A stretch of DNA of 64,000 bases from Hyperoplus lanceolatus (Eukaryota; Chordata; Actinopteri; Uranoscopiformes; Ammodytidae). Within the stretch, counting starts at the first letter, position 1, and each line of letters opens with the position of its first letter. The notes below the pieces were generated by a model. The model did not search any database. It was not told the origin of the DNA and saw only the letters and a list, made by a program, of their open reading frames with translations. Positions 60,822-64,000 of this stretch are shown here, piece after piece. Location: positions 11,929,001 to 11,993,000 of the forward strand of contig CM049395.1 in the NCBI GenBank assembly GCA_026929865.2. The letters are read 5' to 3'. A program made the translations under genes and the position numbers.

Positions 60822-62802
60822 CGTAGTATGTAAAATGAAAAGCCAGACACACATGCAAGTTATTCTGTTGAAAGAATCATCACATACAGAGGAAGATTTA
60901 CACTGAAATCACTGATATATGAACATATCTCAATTTAGAGCCTGACCCATGATAATTACAAAAGCAGCCATATATCTTAAAGTCTTTAGGGGGCCAGAAT
61001 GCCGTCTCTGCTTAATTTTCCATGTGAGTAAATTTGCCGGGTGCATTTGAAGAGCCTTTTGTGATTGCCTCATAGCCTCTCCACCGAGTGCCCTAACCAC
61101 CATAGGGATAGATCGCATAATCTCTCTCTCTCCCGCTTTCGCTTTCTCTCTCAGTTTCCTCCTCTGTTTTTCTCTTTCATAGCACGACATAGCCTCGCAT
61201 GTGTCTTTCCAAGATATTTTCTCAAGTAATTACATAAAGTAATTCCTCCCAGTGCGGTTGTTATGGCTCCCAGCAGACGTGTATACAAATTACTCATATT
61301 TGCTCTGTGGTCGAAGTCGTGAGCTGTCCCGCAAGACTATGGGTTTACATTATGAAGGTCTGCCTATTAAAGCCATTTGTTAAGGTCTTCACTCCTGGGA
61401 AGAGGCAGCTCCAAAGGACTCTAAATGAAAGGGGTTAGCCTCAGAAGTGAACTGTTAATTACTTGAGTTTGTTACAGAGGGCTCCACATTTGATTCTGAC
61501 TCGACAGCCAAACCTTAATCCTCATGTAAACCCAGACAGTGCTCCAAAGCAGTGGACATAGCTCCTTCTGCTTATGGCAGTTTGTACATGTTAAAAGACA
61601 TGATGGGGGTAAATCGAAGGGGCTTTAACTTAGAACTGGATGATTTCCTTTTCCTATTATTATGTTTTGTCATCCTGTGATTATTTTGTCATCACTGGGC
61701 CATATTTTCCAATGTCTATGGTTGTTCCATGAAATGATGTGTATGTACTCTTCATTACTGGACTCAGTGTTCCTGTATCACTTTGGGCTATAGCTTGTTC
61801 TCCCTTACAAGCTTTTCCCTTTGGTCTCTCATCACCTCTTTATTCAAAAATGGTCTCTAATTATGGAAGGATTGGTGTGAAATAAGGATTTATCCAATTG
61901 AAGACGGGAGGATTTAGAAGTATATGTTCAGGCTTCATATCAATCATTTTAAATTAAAACATGCACTTTTGTATTTGTATTCGGACAAAACAAGGGGAGC
62001 TAAATCCTAGCCGAAAAAAAAACACATCTGGCTCTCTAATGGCCTCACGTCCATCTTTTGGTGAAGCTCTACCCCTTTCCTCATCTTCACGCCCACATTT
62101 TCTGTTGCTCTTGGAGAGGTGTGCCTCTCCAGTTTCTGACAGGAACTATGTTTTGACAGTGTTCTCGAGAAGGGTAAGTGGGGAAACTATGGCCAAATGC
62201 AGCCACTCCAACCTGGCAGAGTTAAGCACTCACAGAGTTAAGCACTCTAATGTGGTTACTCTCTGTAACCTGTGCACGTCAGAAAAGAGAACATCATTGA
62301 CAGAATAAGTAAAGTTATATTTATTTTACCAAAAGGAACTGAGTATCCCAGAGAGTCATTGTTTTACTGTCTTCTAAGCTTACCTGCTCCACAATGCAGA
62401 ACACAGTGCTGGAGCATGATGACGGAGGACTGAAGGTATAAAGACACAGTAGGAGTTAGGACACTAGCCTCATTCATCGAAAAAGCCCTGGTTTAGGCAG
62501 CTTGTAATTTCTCTGAAGCTCTTGTGTTGATGGTGGCTTGGCAAAGCTTTCAATCCCTAGACAGAGGGAGGGGAAAAAGATGGTTTAGGGAGGAGAGCAG
62601 AAACGAAAAACGAGGAGCGCTGTCTCACTCAAGGTCACTCTTCAAATCAAGCAAACCATACATGGAAGCCAAGTGAGGTTGTACTACTAGCTCAAAGCAC
62701 CCAACCACACTGGGGCCCAGCTAGCACAACCCATCACTCTCTCTACTGCACCCACCAGGGAAGCTAGGCTTTGGGTTACAAAAGAACGATTACCATGGGC
62801 TA
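60821..62802. other. Non-coding stretch, no gene recognised
   Basis: 61200-61540 is non-repetitive, with GTAATTACATAAAGTAATT and TGTTAATTACTTGAG words, and looks like conserved non-coding sequence. A 16-bp tandem duplication beginning CAGAGTTAAGCACTC lies at 62217-62248. No protein recognised. Confidence 0.5.
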
Positions 62803-63144
62803 TGTTACACTCTTTTCAACCCTTTTTGTTTAACTTTGATTATTTTGTATTTCATAGTTACCTTTTTAGTATACTGCTTTCCCAGCATAAACTCTTACTC
62901 AATACAGTTGTGGCATAAAGGAGAATTGAAGAACTCCTTGCGCCGCATGTTTTGTTGTGTTTGATTTGGTTGTATGGTTGTTAAGTTCACAGAATGCACC
63001 ACTGAACTTTCACATATCTACACATTAACACTGCTGCTTTACTGATAGACACTTTTCTATACTTTCTTTAAATACGTATTATGTTGTTGTGAATACTATC
63101 ATTGTTATAACTGTGTGCATTTCCCTGCTTAGAGCCGGGTCACA
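62803..63144 (+). mobile_element. Probable LTR of a retrotransposon
   Basis: The segment starts TGTTACACTC and ends GGGTCACA (TGT...ACA termini) and is followed after AA by a tRNA-Pro-type primer binding site. At 342 bp the length fits an LTR. The left boundary is a guess based on the terminal dinucleotide; the right boundary is set by the primer site. No second LTR is within the window, so a solo or truncated element is possible. Confidence 0.5.
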
Positions 63145-63146
63145 AA

Positions 63147-63164
63147 TGGGGGCTCGTCCGGGAA
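63147..63164 (+). other. Primer binding site complementary to tRNA-Pro
   Basis: TGGGGGCTCGTCCGGGAA matches the classical 18-nt tRNA-Pro primer binding site at 17 of 18 positions and sits 2 bp after a CACA end, the expected spacing. A chance match of this length is very unlikely. Confidence 0.8.
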
Positions 63165-63985
63165 TAACGTCTCTTTTTAATTTCTAGTAGTTTTAGTAGA
63201 TTTTGGTATGTATTTTGTCTAACCAGTTTGAAACAGAAAACAACTTCATGACTATTTGATTTGAAACATGGTGTTTGAGGGCTCAGTGTTGTGAGGCCAC
63301 ACCTTAGCCTTCATCATTCCCAGCTGTCAGTGAACCTGCACTGGGCCGCCCAGGCACCTCATGCATTTCGACTGATCACTGGAGCTCGGCATTATGCGTT
63401 TAGACTCAGGAAAGGGAAAGTCAAAGTGGCCAAATTAGCCAGAGATCTACATGCCACACTTTAAATAGTTGTGTAATTGTTTTAATGTGTGGCACTATGA
63501 TTATATTTCAAGCGGTTAAAATGACAGTTTTCTTATTGTACCATTTCTGTTTGTTTATGTGGGTGAATGTAATGATTGAACATATTGTTTAAAGAAGATC
63601 CTGTTGTTATTTAACAAAATCTACTCTGTGGTTATGACCTTCAAGTATTTATTACAGAAATTGTGTTTGATAACATACAGCCCCTCTGGTTTTAAAGGAC
63701 CTCTTACTGCTAATGCTTGTATTGTGCAGTAACGTGCTGTCTCACTTTAGTCTTAGTCTTATTGTATTATTCCCACAAACACTAGGTGAGGAATTGAGTT
63801 TGGGAAGTCTCTTAGTGCAGCAGCTGTATGATCCTTAGCTTCTCCTTCTTATTTGTGCAGTGTCAGTAATGCTTTGGACCATGGCCCAGACACCCATGCA
63901 ATGTGACATGGTAGTCCTATTAAGGTTTCCTAATCAAGTTTCTCCTCCTCTCCTCCCTTCCTTTCTCCTCTTCTTCTGCTTTTAG
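63165..63985. other. Downstream of the primer site, no gag or pol recognised
   Basis: No retroelement coding is legible. A GGAAAGGGAAAGTC-like purine stretch lies near 63408, but no polypurine tract with a second LTR follows within the window. Confidence 0.45.
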
Positions 63986-64000
63986 GACCAGAGAGTTGGC
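63930..64000 (+). promoter_or_regulatory. Candidate splice acceptor and start of an exon
   Basis: A pyrimidine tract of about 45 bp (63939-63983) with one purine ends in TTTTAG (AG at 63984-63985), followed by GACCAGAGAGTTGG. A TCCTAATC branch-point-like word lies about 50 bp upstream of the AG. This is a strong-looking 3' splice site, and the exon would run past the window. With only 15 bp of exon, no product can be named. Confidence 0.4.

Noticed and set aside
60471..60906. Four overlapping Thr-His and Cys-Val frames
   Set aside because: They are translations of the CA microsatellite.
1..64000. CRISPR arrays, operons or bacterial features
   Set aside because: No regularly spaced repeats with unique spacers, no ribosome binding sites with long frames, and the repeat content is clearly vertebrate.

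Overview
The window looks like teleost fish nuclear DNA. The evidence is the repeat content: Tc1-like transposons, tRNA-derived SINEs with a shared tail, LINE 3' ends with short tandem tails, a Ty3/gypsy pol fragment, and long CA, GA and TA microsatellites. This combination is characteristic of ray-finned fish. I recognise no intact host protein-coding gene and no functional RNA gene. Most is AT-rich intergenic or intronic sequence carrying mobile elements of several ages. A splice-acceptor-like sequence at the right edge (AG at 63984-63985) hints that an exon may begin there on the + strand, which would make much of the window intronic.

Layout. 0-5 kb: a small inverted-repeat element (1998-2304), then a decayed gypsy pol fragment on the minus strand (about 2496-3740). 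5-11 kb: a SINE fragment, a GT microsatellite, copy A of an unnamed 453-bp repeat (8736-9188), a full SINE, and a LINE 3' end with broken reverse transcriptase (9490-10754). 11-14.5 kb: a decayed minus-strand copy of a multicopy gene family with a nuclease-like domain and a cysteine-rich CXC tail, interrupted by two SINEs. 14.8-17.3 kb: copy B of the 453-bp repeat in inverted orientation, a fragment of a terminal repeat whose full form lies at 45 and 52 kb, and a MITE with perfect 24-bp terminal repeats. 17-45 kb: mostly unannotated sequence with scattered repeats, a second truncated copy of the same LINE (27016-27606), another fragment of the CXC gene family (32231-32460), and two copies of an unnamed hairpin-bearing repeat (22.1-23.1 and 38.3-38.7 kb).

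The most striking part is 45-56 kb. A 7250-bp element (45030-52279) is bounded by about 0.6-kb inverted terminal repeats, identical over their outer 312 bp, and by a perfect 7-bp target duplication. It contains a smaller palindrome, a LINE fragment and a Tc1 element that is itself a palindrome (48346-50146, the 3' half duplicated head to head). Less than 2 kb beyond its right end lies a second, unrelated Tc1 palindrome (54108-55759) in which the 5' half is duplicated. Near the right edge are an LTR-like sequence and a tRNA-Pro-type primer binding site (62803-63164).

No set of genes here works together as a pathway. The recognisable coding remnants all come from mobile or multicopy elements and all are broken. 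Coordinates come from reading by eye. Family names are from recognition, not from database searches.
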